Positions 10,066 to 20,100 of a stretch of DNA of 53,630 bases are shown in pieces. The position numbers were made by a program, and so were the translations under genes. Under the pieces are notes generated by a model, which saw only the letters and a list, made by a program, of their open reading frames with translations, had not been told where the DNA came from and did no database searches. Position 1 is the stretch's first letter. Each line of letters opens with the position of its first letter. Source of the DNA: Parietichytrium sp. I65-24A (taxonomy: Eukaryota > Sar > Bigyra > Thraustochytrida > Thraustochytriidae); NCBI GenBank assembly GCA_012862575.1, contig BLSF01000118.1:1-53630 (forward strand). Reading direction: 5' to 3'.

Positions 10066-11478
10066 TCAGGTGTCGCGCGTTGTCTTCTCCTGGTTGATCA
10101 TGCTCTGCGATGCTGATGATTCCGAGATTAGGGCCTCAGAGAGAATTTCGTCAGATACGCAAAGTTCGAAAGGGCGTGTCTGAAAGCTCTTGCACTGCGG
10201 GTCAAAGCATCGCTGCACGACATTGCGTGACCCAAAGTCGAATATGTAGTAGACGTTGTTGCTCTTGTGATGGCGACTGATGCGGTGGCAAAAGCGATGC
10301 CTCTGCATGTGCAACGTAAGTGTTCGAATACGTTGGCTCTCGCTATCGACTGAAGTTTCCCAGGCACGTACAGAAGGCTCGACCAATGAGCCCTCACCTG
10401 GAGGCGAAGTGGACTTGACGATATGCTGCAAGATCAGTTTTTCAAGTTGAGGAAAAGGGCATGGAGTTGAGGAAGGCTTTGACGATCTCTCGTGGGAAAC
10501 ACGGGGCCGCTTAAAAGTTGAAGCGCTCTCTTGCGATATGGCGTCACGGTCAGTGTTTTTGACGCGCAAGAGTTGGACTTTGTGCGAATCAACTTCGGTG
10601 TTTGGGCAAACGTAGGAGTCTTCCAGCAATTGTTGGACTCCTGCAAGCGAGTTCTCGTCACAAGGAAAGGTGTTCGAGACAGCCGGCTCCAAAATCTGTT
10701 TTTTGCCGTACTTGGCGCTTAAAAAGAGCCGGAATGCTCTATTCTTGGTATAGACGCTTTGATCCACAAACGTGACAATCTCGCCTGACTTATCCCTGAC
10801 CAGGAGCTGCTGTCGTGCGTATGATACAATTAGCTTGACAAACCTGCCACATTGGATGTTGTCGGCAAAAAGGGCACAAGGAGTGTGTACAATGAGGTGC
10901 CTGGAAAACTTGCATGAAGACGAAGAATCGAGCTCCAAGAAATGCTGTCGGGATAGAGAGAGACCAAAGTGCTGAAACAAAAGAGTTGAAGCTGCCTGAA
11001 TCACGATTTCCACCATGCCTTCGCCGTCGACATCCGCGTTTGCGCCTTTCGGGAACTCTAGGTCAAAGTAAAGTCTGCAGGGCTCGCCCTCCCGTATGAT
11101 CTCGTAAACGTGGCGCTCAAGCGGGCGCAGTCGCAGATAACGCTCCAGAAAACTTCTTTTCCCGCACACAACAAACGTCCTCTTTCCAGAGGCGTGCTTT
11201 TCCAGTCCAAACACTCGTGGCTGGGCCCACCCGTCGCCCCACGTTGCGGCTGTACGAGATTCATTCCGTACTTGATCCAGAAATTCAAAAGCCATGGACT
11301 GCCTCGGAAACGTCCTCCAGCCAACTCGCGCATTCGCATTGAGGCAACTCTTTGTTTCGACGTCCGTCATATTACAAGCCGAGCTCCAAGGTTCCCGGGT
11401 GAAATCCTGAAGGCCCAACATCCTTCCAGCGCCCTCGATCCAAATCAAACTCATCAATCCAGTTCCACGCCGCCTCAT
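10066..11478 (-). CDS. PRIMPOL: PrimPol, archaeo-eukaryotic primase-polymerase
   Basis: A 470-residue primase-polymerase that re-primes stalled DNA synthesis in nucleus and mitochondria in other eukaryotes. Catalytic motif I is LYFDLEF with Asp139 and Glu141. Motif II is KFSRHLI with Ser192 and His194. Motif III is FVDQSVYTKNRAFRL with Asp239. The UL52-type zinc knuckle keeps all four ligands with the family spacing: Cys397, His404, Cys424 and Cys429. The N-terminal block WRTFPRQSMAFEFL (54-67) corresponds to the conserved WRLFHRQ region of animal PrimPol. Residues 1-36 are not conserved, so the true start may be Met37 (codon ending at 11370). Only about 40 residues follow the zinc knuckle, so the acidic RPA-binding tail of the human protein looks short or missing. 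The gene is divergent from the SAC3/GANP gene. Confidence 0.92.
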   Translation of the reverse strand: MRRRGTGLMSLIWIEGAGRMLGLQDFTREPWSSACNMTDVETKSCLNANARVGWRTFPRQSMAFEFLDQVRNESRTAATWGDGWAQPRVFGLEKHASGKRTFVVCGKRSFLERYLRLRPLERHVYEIIREGEPCRLYFDLEFPKGANADVDGEGMVEIVIQAASTLLFQHFGLSLSRQHFLELDSSSSCKFSRHLIVHTPCALFADNIQCGRFVKLIVSYARQQLLVRDKSGEIVTFVDQSVYTKNRAFRLFLSAKYGKKQILEPAVSNTFPCDENSLAGVQQLLEDSYVCPNTEVDSHKVQLLRVKNTDRDAISQESASTFKRPRVSHERSSKPSSTPCPFPQLEKLILQHIVKSTSPPGEGSLVEPSVRAWETSVDSESQRIRTLTLHMQRHRFCHRISRHHKSNNVYYIFDFGSRNVVQRCFDPQCKSFQTRPFELCVSDEILSEALISESSASQSMINQEKTTRDT

Positions 11479-11857
11479 CGACCATCTCCCTTCGCACCAT
11501 CACCTGAACCACGCCATTGCCTCCATGGCCTCCATGGCCTCCATCGTCGTCCGCTCCAATGCCTTCTCCGCTCACTTTCAACTTTGCCGGCGACCTGTCC
11601 CCACCGCGTACATTGCGTACATTGTGTGCATTGCGTACACTTTCCAACATCAAACACACGTTCATGTCAGCGTCAAAGCCGATGGATCCAACTTGCCGAG
11701 GACGAATGCGCAGCGCCCGCTTCTTTCCGGCCAATAGAAGACAGCTAGGGTTCGCTCCGAGGACACCCAATCTCAGCCCATCGGCGAATTCTCCTTCCTT
11801 TCCCATCGTTCACGCGGACAATTCTTCTTCCTTTCCCATCGTTCATGCGGACACCGT

Positions 11858-11894
<37 letters not shown>

Positions 11895-12248
11895 TTCGTT
11901 CTTTCTTTCTCTCTCTGTGTACACATAAGTTATAAGTTATGAACTTGAGGAACCAAAATAGCCGCAATTTCAAACGATGAGTCATAATTACTGGATAATT
12001 GTGACTAGTGCTCTATTTTTGAGGAACGCACGGAACCAATTCTCCGCGGAACGCATTCCAACCATGCGTTTTTCGTTAGCCCAAGCGTTACCAATCTGGT
12101 TACCTTCCACTCATAACCCCACATCCAAGGTCATTTTGCACTAGTGTAAATGCTGAGTATCTCATTAAGAATCAACTGTGCTCTACTGCTGGTTACGTTA
12201 TACTGCTACAACACAGATATCCCCAAGTACTCGGACAACTTTCAACTC

Positions 12249-12283
<35 letters not shown>

Positions 12284-12439
12284 TGACAGAGAGAGAGAGA
12301 GCCTCGGCAAATTATACTTGCGGGAAGCACGATATCGGCAAATAAACCAGTGATAGACGAGAGACAGACCCGGCAAAGAATACTTGCGGGAAGCACGATA
12401 TCGGCGAATTAAAGATACTAAACTCGTGAGTGCCAAAGC
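11479..12439. other. Divergent promoter region with microsatellites
   Basis: This 960-bp region separates PrimPol (minus) from the SAC3/GANP gene (plus). It contains a tandem pair of about 32 bp (11789-11853, unit with ctttcccatcgttca), a (CT)n tract at 11859-11890, a (GA)n tract at 12252-12300 and a direct repeat pair at 12305 and 12371. No convincing ORF is present. Confidence 0.6.
12305..12408. repeat. Direct repeat pair, about 38 bp, 66 bp apart
   Basis: Two nearly identical copies, starting at 12305 and 12371, share the core atacttgcgggaagcacgat followed by atcggc. They lie in the 5' flank of the SAC3/GANP gene, the second ending about 30 bp before its ATG. They could be a local duplication of a regulatory or UTR segment. 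Confidence 0.7.
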
Positions 12440-13822
12440 ATGGCGCGCGGCAAACGTGCTCTGAGAGGCGCGTCCCGTGCGGGCAGCCGGCAGCAAAGAA
12501 GTCATGGTGACAAAGGTGGCAATGGTGGCAAAGTTGATAATGTTGACAAAGGTGACAATGGTGACAATGGTGATAAAGTTGATAAAGTTGACAATGGTGG
12601 CAATGGTGACAAAGTTGACAAAGTTGACAATGGTGACAAAGTTGACAAAGGTGACCGTGCATTAAAGGTTGAAGATGGTCTTCATTGCGCGGCCACCGCA
12701 GGGTTGTGTATGATAATGTGCCCTGAGGATGAGGTGCAGGAGAGGCTAGAGTCCGGGGAGTGGTCGGTGTTTGAAGGTTCGCGTTGGCGTGGATCAGCAG
12801 GCGCTGGACGAAGAGCGCAGAAGAATTTTGATGGAAAGACCTATGTGACCGACGAAGCGAGGTTTGTGAAGAAGTTTCGGCGCTCTGCTGCAGCGAGAGA
12901 TTTGCAGCGCGATTGCATTCGCAACGTGGCGACGCTGCACCGCACCACGAAATACCTTGTTCGGGATGTTCTCGCCCCGGAGCTGAGAGAGATATCCGGA
13001 TCGCTGGAGGGCTCCGGAAGCGAAGATGCAGTTCAAGTCCAGGCGAGCGAGCGATTGGCTCATCTATACAGCTTTTTGGCGGATCGGTTCCGCGCGATCC
13101 GTCAGGATTACACGGTTCAGAATGTCAAATGCAAGGAGTTTGCAGCTGATTTGCAACTGCAATCTGTTATTCACGCATTCGCCTTTGTTGCGCTCCGGCG
13201 AGGTGACGGCGTATCAACGACGTTTGACGCGAAACTTTGTAGAGAGCAGCTCGCGCAGTGCATCCTACCTTTGGTCGAGTTGTTCCAGGTCGGTGTGCCA
13301 TCTCCTTTTGCCTCCGAGTTTCGTGCTTGCGCGATGCTCTTCAGGGTTGCTGATCCGTCCTTGAGCAGAGACGTCTGGGCAGACGGACCGCCGGCGGAGG
13401 ATGGCATTAGGCTGGGTTACGCGATGGTGAAGAGCTGGCGACTTGGATTTTTCAGAGCCTTTTTTGCGCTGAAACTCGCAAGTCAAGTGCGATTTCCTGC
13501 TCTCGCACTGTTCCATCAATGCGTGAGTAACGGGATGGTGGGTTCCGCTTTGTGGCAGCTGAACAGCACATTTAGTAAACGCGAGCCGATGGAGGAGCAC
13601 AAACTTGCAAAGATGATATTGTGCGAGGACATGGTGCTGTTTCGCCACATGTGCAACACAAGTGGAATGTACTCTGACGAAGGCCCCGCGGGACTTGTAC
13701 ATTTTAAAAAGGAGGGATTTTGTGGTGCTCAACCTGTGCCGTGGACGTTGGGAGTACGATCGGATTTGGTAAATTCTATTGAGCGGCTGTTGGCACTTGT
13801 GGATGTACTGGCTGGGAAATGA
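12440..13822 (+). CDS. SAC3/GANP-family protein
   Basis: A 460-residue member of the SAC3/GANP/THP3 family, whose members scaffold TREX-2-type mRNA export or related complexes. After a repetitive N-terminus (about residues 23-72) the family signature begins: the MCP motif in GLCMIMCPEDEVQER (88-102), the basic KKFRRSAAARDL (144-155), and the long helical block with LYSFLADRFRAIRQDYTVQN (209-228). The helical PCI-like region runs to the C-terminus. The length fits the shorter SAC3D1/SHD1-like members rather than full-length SAC3 or GANP. The N-terminal segment consists of Gly-Asp-Asn/Lys-Val-Asp units encoded by a minisatellite. The ATG at 12440 gives an uninterrupted frame. Confidence 0.85.
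   Translation: MARGKRALRGASRAGSRQQRSHGDKGGNGGKVDNVDKGDNGDNGDKVDKVDNGGNGDKVDKVDNGDKVDKGDRALKVEDGLHCAATAGLCMIMCPEDEVQERLESGEWSVFEGSRWRGSAGAGRRAQKNFDGKTYVTDEARFVKKFRRSAAARDLQRDCIRNVATLHRTTKYLVRDVLAPELREISGSLEGSGSEDAVQVQASERLAHLYSFLADRFRAIRQDYTVQNVKCKEFAADLQLQSVIHAFAFVALRRGDGVSTTFDAKLCREQLAQCILPLVELFQVGVPSPFASEFRACAMLFRVADPSLSRDVWADGPPAEDGIRLGYAMVKSWRLGFFRAFFALKLASQVRFPALALFHQCVSNGMVGSALWQLNSTFSKREPMEEHKLAKMILCEDMVLFRHMCNTSGMYSDEGPAGLVHFKKEGFCGAQPVPWTLGVRSDLVNSIERLLALVDVLAGK
12508..12653 (+). repeat. Coding minisatellite in the SAC3/GANP gene
   Basis: Imperfect repeats of 9-12 bp (types gacaatggt, gacaaagtt, gacaaaggt) encode alternating D-N-G, D-K-V and D-K-G steps near the N-terminus. All units keep the frame. 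Confidence 0.85.
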
Positions 13823-14173
13823 CGCGGCCATTGTATAGTTTCGTACCTTTTAAGAAGGGAAAAGTTGAAAAAAGATAACGCAGAATTAAGCCCATTTATC
13901 GCGACTCGTGACACACGCACGCTGTAGATTAAAAAAAAAAAAGCAAAGAGGTATGATGCGAAAAGACAAGATTCATTTTCGATTGGTGAACAAGTATCAG
14001 ATTTTTTGGGGTAGAAAAAGGCAATGCAAAAAACAACAAAGAACAACAAGGCAACGCTGGCAGTTGAAGCGGGAGCACACGAGATTGAATAGGATAACAA
14101 CATAGAGGGAGTCGCAATTCGCCAGCTTGGTTTACGGGTGGGCTCGCTCGAGATGGGATTCTTTCTTCTTTTT
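13823..14173. other. Convergent intergenic spacer
   Basis: This 351-bp spacer holds the 3' flanks of the SAC3/GANP gene and the 686-residue gene. It contains an A-tract near 13930 and no gene that I can support. Confidence 0.5.
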
Positions 14174-16234
14174 TTAAGAAGACAAAACGTCAGCAGCAGG
14201 CAGTGAGAGTACATCAGGATAAAGGAAGGACACATCCTGGAACTGCACAGACCAGGACTGGCGACCGGTCGATGGGCACGCCGAGATGGACGAGAAGCCG
14301 CGCAGCACAGCGAGCTGGCCATTACCGAGCGTGACGGTACGCTGAAGCCAGAATGAAGACGGCTTGCTCATGAGCCAATAGTACTTGGCCATGATGTAGC
14401 CCATGTCGGACTTGTCCAGAGTCTCGAAGATGTTGGCCGTTCCCATCGGATCCATGTGTAGGATCTCTTTTGCCTTTTCGTCACAGGTGTCTACGATAAA
14501 CTCGCCAGACCCAGCCATCCGCTCCATCATGCGGATAGATGCCACGGAAGCGTTTGCAACGAACTGTGCCATGCTGCTTCCGAACTCTGGGAACATGAAG
14601 CTCTGTTGGATGCGTGGATCCTTGTTGTCCAGAGCAAGGCGAAGAGCAGGTGGAAAATTCTCGTCCTTGAACAGGAGCCCCTGGATACGCTCATACTCGC
14701 GGGAAAATTCAGTGCTCTGCATGTTGTCGTAAAAGACCTTGAAAATCTCTTCCTTGAGAGCGCGGCCGAGTGGGTCGTAAGATCCTCCAAACCCGTCGTC
14801 GCTCTCCTCGATGAACATGTCTTGAATGGTTGTCTCGTCACTTCCGCGAGACTCGAAGTCCTCCTCGCCCGAGAGAAGGGCCTCCTCAAGCAGAGTGTCG
14901 CATGCAAAAGCGGTAAACTCCTCGTGTTGGTTGTTGGTTGGAGGGCTACTTTCTCCGGCGCTGCTGCTGGAGCTGCTAATACTGTGATGAGACATGCGGT
15001 GCAGGTCCTGGTGTGGCTGCCTGTACATGCTCATTTGTGGGGCGTTGTGGGGGATGCTGTTTTGCATGTTACCAGAGAAGAAATCAAACAACTCGTGTCC
15101 GTTGCCGCCGTTCATCGAATAAAACATGTCTTCATTGTGCTGGCGCTTGGACTCGTGAGCGGAGTAGTGCCCTTGGTTCTGCACCTCCAGAGAGCGCTTG
15201 CGGCTATCAGGAAGCAGCCTCTTCTCTCGTTTCATCTGAGGCACGCTGTTGGACAAGCCTGAACGCTCGCCGCCAAGCTTGTTGCTGGCATTGAAGGAAG
15301 ACGAGGCTCGCACCAAGCCGTCCTCGGCCTTGACCATCTTCGAGACGCCGGTAGCGTTGGCCTTGGCAGGTTGGTTGAGGCTTCCGCGTGACTTTTGTAT
15401 TGGCCAGATCTGCACGAACTTTGCAGCGTTTTCAACGACGTATGAAGCGAGCTTGCTCTTCATGATGTCCTCGGTGGTGTTTGGACGCTCAATGAGGACG
15501 TAGGAGAAGCCCTCAAAGACGTGGAAAAACAAGGCAGCCTTGGACGCCATGTCCTGCTCGTTGGACTTTTGCTTCATGCGGGACTGGTGCTGCATGCGGC
15601 GAGCAACAATTCCGAAGCGAGGATTTTCCGGGCAGTACCATACGGTGGACTTGGTGAAGCCCTGATATCTGACCGGGATGCCGTCGTAGCTGTCGTCGTG
15701 CTTGGTGAGTTTGCGCTCCTTGGAGACGTAGAACATTGGGTGGTAACCATCGGTGGCTGAGTTGTATGGTACTGGTGACGCGCACTTTTGGCGTGGCATG
15801 TTGTTTGTGAAGGAGCCCTTGACGGAAGCTAGCAAGAGCTTGAGGATCTTGTCGAATGGTAGTCTGGCAGGCTTGCCGTTGATCTCTGCGAGCGAGGCCA
15901 TCGGCTTCATGGCTCGCTTGTTGATGGCCTCCGCCGAACCGTCCTGCTTGCCCTTGGTGGCCTGGTGCTGATTCTCAAGAAAGTTGAGTCGCATGGACGC
16001 CTCATACACCTGTTGTTCCTGGAGCCGAACGATCGCATCGATCTCCGCATCTTCCACGTGGTCGCTCACTGCGGCGTCATACAGCGCCTCTGCCGACCCT
16101 CCTACAAACGGCGCGTAGCCCCCTGCCGAACCACTACCAAAGCACGACGCATCTTGCCCGCCATTGAACCTCCCAACCTGGTTCTCCGTCACCGCCTGCG
16201 CACCGCCAGTGAACTCGGGATTGATCAAACCCAT
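14174..16234 (-). CDS. Unrecognised 686-residue protein with PAS-like C-terminus
   Basis: A long intact ORF from an ATG at 16234. I do not recognise the family. Residues 1-100 are Gly/Ala-rich and then helical (EIDAIVRLQEQQVYEASMRL). A globular block follows (about 120-285) containing LPFDKILKLLLASVKGSF, YHPMFYVSKERKLTKHDD, GFTKSTVWYCPENPRFGIV and ALFFHVFEGFSYVLIERP. The middle (about 290-480) is low-complexity, rich in Ser, Asn, Gln and His, with basic patches such as KREKRLLPDSRKR. The C-terminal 120 residues (GEFIVDTCDEKAKEIL, then GNGQLAVLRGFSSISA) resemble a PAS fold in strand pattern only. Basic patches plus disorder suggest a nuclear regulator, which is inference. The upstream flank holds GATCT and CTTT repeats. 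Confidence 0.75.
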   Translation of the reverse strand: MGLINPEFTGGAQAVTENQVGRFNGGQDASCFGSGSAGGYAPFVGGSAEALYDAAVSDHVEDAEIDAIVRLQEQQVYEASMRLNFLENQHQATKGKQDGSAEAINKRAMKPMASLAEINGKPARLPFDKILKLLLASVKGSFTNNMPRQKCASPVPYNSATDGYHPMFYVSKERKLTKHDDSYDGIPVRYQGFTKSTVWYCPENPRFGIVARRMQHQSRMKQKSNEQDMASKAALFFHVFEGFSYVLIERPNTTEDIMKSKLASYVVENAAKFVQIWPIQKSRGSLNQPAKANATGVSKMVKAEDGLVRASSSFNASNKLGGERSGLSNSVPQMKREKRLLPDSRKRSLEVQNQGHYSAHESKRQHNEDMFYSMNGGNGHELFDFFSGNMQNSIPHNAPQMSMYRQPHQDLHRMSHHSISSSSSSAGESSPPTNNQHEEFTAFACDTLLEEALLSGEEDFESRGSDETTIQDMFIEESDDGFGGSYDPLGRALKEEIFKVFYDNMQSTEFSREYERIQGLLFKDENFPPALRLALDNKDPRIQQSFMFPEFGSSMAQFVANASVASIRMMERMAGSGEFIVDTCDEKAKEILHMDPMGTANIFETLDKSDMGYIMAKYYWLMSKPSSFWLQRTVTLGNGQLAVLRGFSSISACPSTGRQSWSVQFQDVSFLYPDVLSLPAADVLSS

Positions 16235-16283
16235 CTCGCCAGTTCACTCAACTCCGCAACTAATCCAACACTCCTCAAAACAC

Positions 16284-16524
16284 GATCTGATCTGATCTGA
16301 TCTGATCTGCTGCGCCGCAGAGCACCAACTCCAACGAAACACCTGTCCGTGCAAATCCGTCCTCCAATGACACCAATGACACCAATGCTTCCACAACGCA
16401 GCAACAACAACAACAACACAAGCAACTGACGGAAGCTGATGATTTACGAGTCTATCGTTTTGCAGAACTCTCTTTCTTTCCTTCTTTCTTTCCTTCTTTC
16501 TTTCTTTCTTTCTTTCTTTCTTTA
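16284..16524. repeat. GATCT and CTTT microsatellites
   Basis: A five-unit (GATCT)n tract at 16284-16309 and a (CTTT)n/(CCTT)n tract at about 16465-16524 lie in the 5' flank of the 686-residue gene. Both are simple tandem repeats. Confidence 0.85.
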
Positions 16525-17106
16525 CATGTAGTTGATGTAATTGTCTGTCTGTCTGTTTGATTGTTTGATTGTTTGGTTGTTTGGTTGTTTGTTGGAGGCT
16601 TTCTTCCCTCACTCTCTCTGAGCCGAAGACTCAGTCGCAGAGGGAGGGAGAGAGGGGCGAGGAGAGGGGAGAGAGAGAGAGAGGTGAGAGGTATGAGGAG
16701 TGAGGAGAGAGAGAGCAGGAGGATGAGTTGCACGACTGAGAATTTGAATTTATTTTTCTTTGATTTTTTTTCCGGTTGGTTTGGGTAGGGGGGTTTAGAT
16801 GTGAGTGAGTGTGAGAGAACGAGAGAGAGAGTACTCTACTCTGTTGGTGCGGTAGGCGGTGTGAGGGTGGGGTTTGGGTTCTTCTTTCTTCCCTCCTCTC
16901 GGCGACTACCGTTCTTTCATTTCTTCTTCCCGTCCCTCCGGCGCGTACTTTTTACAGGGGGACTGTTACGGGAAGCGGTATCAGACGGGTATCCTGCCTC
17001 ACAGCGTGCGTGTCGTGAGGCGTCCCTTTCCTCCTCTTTGTAAATGTGAAAAGTCTGAATTCCTGCTCTCTCTCTGTCTCTCTCAGAACGAACAGTGGCC
17101 ATCCTC

Positions 17107-17107
<1 letters not shown>

Positions 17108-17142
<35 letters not shown>
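17108..17142. repeat. (CT)n microsatellite
   Basis: An uninterrupted CT dinucleotide tract in the gene-poor region. Confidence 0.85.
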
Positions 17143-17143
<1 letters not shown>

Positions 17144-20100
17144 TCTTTTTACCTTCTACCTCCAGTCTGCTACTGAGAGGGCGCTCACGATCTTCTTCCT
17201 TCTCCTAAGGGCTCCCATCTCTGAACTACGGTACTGAACACTCTCCTGCTCTGAATTCCTGCAACTTCTTCTGAGGGGACGGGGTGTGCGCTGGTCTTAT
17301 CAAAGATACAGCATCCCGAGTAGGCGCTAAGTAAATAGTAAGTATTGTTAATGCAAGATGGGGAGATGAGATGGGTGGCTGAGGTAATTCTAATTCCTTC
17401 CTCTCTACTCTGTCTCTCTCTTTTTTCATTCATTGACTTGCTTGCGTGTCGCTCTCTTCTGAAATCTGAGTTCTGAGTTCTGAATTATTTCTCATCTGAT
17501 AACGAACTAACAAACTGCTGTGAGAGAGTCAAGCCTTGCATCCTCCTCAGCGCAATCTTTCTTTCCACCAGCCTGACTCGGAGCTCCCGTGCCTCCCGGA
17601 CCAACACCGCAAAACAGTACCGACATCTACTACCCTCGGTAGCACTTCCGACGACTCATAACGAGAATGTGGATCCTTCGTTCCTGTAACCATTCCTAAA
17701 GATCTGTAACCAGCCGAGCGGCCTCAGCCCACTCGTAGCGATATGTATATTACATAGCATAAGACTCTGGAGCTTCTACGATCACTCGTGCTCGCTCTAA
17801 ACGTTGAGGATCTAAACGCTGTGAGTAAGCTTACTCCATAGGTACGAGCAGAAGCGGTTCTAGAAGTCAACCAGCGCATACTGTAGGAAGGACTAGGTAC
17901 CCGCCCGAGAAAATTACAACGCAGAGCGAGCAGGAAGGCGCTCCACATGAGTTAAGGTATCCTTAATGGATATCTACCGACGAGCGTAGCCATCAGCTGC
18001 GAAGGTACGGATAGCGTGTTGTAGCGCAGATGCGCGCTGTGCCCAATGTGCGAGATTATTATTTATGATAGCATTCATAGTAATGTTTCAACGCGCCTTT
18101 GGTCTCAAGCTTACCAGGCTGCTTATCGATAAAAGTAATGTGATAATAATTTAGCCTCGCAGTTGTTGGGTATACTGCGAATACTAACGCTCCCGATTCT
18201 GCGGTGGGCAGCACTAGTAGAATTCAGAACTAAACCCGATAAGAGTACATAGGTCTTTCTTTGAACTCTTAGCCAATCTGTTTGGAAGTGAGTTGAGCAG
18301 AGATCCACTCGTACCTCTTCTATACTCATAACCTCCTAGATCTTGCTGGGCGCCAGGAGGAGGAAGGAGGTCGTCCTCTTGCCTACGCTCATCATACCAG
18401 TGCCGCGTAGTAGTTAGCGCCACTTCCTTCTCCCGGTGGCTGAGGAGTGCAGTGATCGTGGCCTTTCTCCTCGCGCCCCCCTCCTACCTCCTCCCGTTGT
18501 TATCATCTAGAAGGAGAGTAGTGAGAGAAATGAGTGGGCGAAATTTTCTATGATCGAGACCGAGCTGAACTAGAACAGATTCAATGTCAATGTCAATGTC
18601 AAACAAACTAATAAAAATTGTACGTACCGGTACGGTTACTCATGCTGCATGCGTTTTCCGAGAGTCTCCTCGTCCGTCCTCCGAATGGTGTGGCTACATT
18701 CATTCATTCATCTATTTATTCAGAACATTTATTCTCAATCAAAACTTGCTGTTCAAAAGAGAATAAGTTAAGACGAGTTCCACCGAGGACGTTCTGTGGA
18801 AACCGTCAAGCTAGCTAGCACACCCGCCACGGGCTGTTTGTCAGTGCTTGCGAGCCACGCCGAGCAAGTCAGTCACTATGTTACTGAGTACCACTCCGCA
18901 CTCACAGTAAGTTTAAAGTAAGCGCGCCTCCCTTAAGAACTGGGACCACATTTCTGAAGTCTGAATTCTGAAGTCTGAATTATTTATTCTGAATTCTATA
19001 TTCTGAAATTTCTTCTGTTCTGCATTTTGAAAGATTTGAACTTCCTGCTGGAACAAGCATCGCTCGCCTTCGCTTGCATTTGCCCGTGACTTTGTAAACT
19101 TAGACGGCCCTTCGAGGGTCAGTGCGCCACAGAGGCGCGCAAGACAGAGATCGGCGTTGAAGGCAGCGCAAAGGTGTGCGCGCTTTTTGGTCGGTCACGG
19201 ATTCTCATATTTGGAAATGCTGTGTTCGCGTTTCCGCGCAGGTTGATCGAGATGTAAGCATGTTTCGTGGCTTAGGAAGATGTGAGTTGACGAGTGAGAC
19301 ATTCTGCGAAGGGAGAATTCGCTCATTCGAAATGCATTTTGCTGCGAGGATTGCTGCCGGGAACACTATACCTGTATCGTGGCGAGGAAATATCCTCAAC
19401 AGCTTTTCGCATGCAATGTGTTATTGGAATGTGTCGCTGACCATGCCTGTTGTAAGTATCGCGGCAAATTACGTTAGCAGGAAGCCTGTTTTCGCTTGGG
19501 CCATTGCCTTTTGGAGACTTTGAGCAGCATCTTGCGCATATTTCGGTAAAAAACGATTGATAGACTTATTTATTTGGATGTTTTTGAGCTCTTGGTGACT
19601 TCCAAGTCATCCACCAACTATCTTTTTATCCAGTTGGTTAACTTTGCGCTGCTCACTATTCGCTTCCACTGAAATGAATATGAACATTATCGTGCTCTTA
19701 TTAGCTCGTCTTCCTTCCTCCTCCCCGGCAAGCCTTGGCCGTCGATTGGCCCGATCTCGCAAACGCGCCGCCTGGCTGGTCGGCCAACTCTTATTTACGT
19801 CTACTCTCAACGCTAGAGAGGGTGGAACTTCGGCTCCGGGTGTCGCGGTTGGCCGTCAGCACTGAGTTGCAGTGAGCGCGAAGTGTGCGAAATGCAAAGG
19901 AATGAGAATAACATACTTGCCCTTTCCCGACTTGGGGCCATACCAAGTGTTAAGTGCCGAATAGGAGTGGGCGTAGAGACTGCGTAACCTTCTGTGTGAG
20001 AGGGAACGTGCGTGGCCCGTGCATCATGCATCAGAGAGCTCCATTCTTCTCGTTGGAACGAGTGTAAACTTCTACCAAATGCAAAATTAGTAAATTTGAC

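Noticed and set aside
17641-18480. Possible decayed Ty1/copia retrotransposon on the minus strand
   Set aside because: A short translated stretch resembling an integrase strand (YALVDF, NRFC, LWSKL) is broken by many stops and has no supporting domains or LTRs.
19176-19523. 115-codon plus-strand ORF
   Set aside because: It begins at GTG, its first ATG is 84 bp inside, and the product has no recognisable feature.
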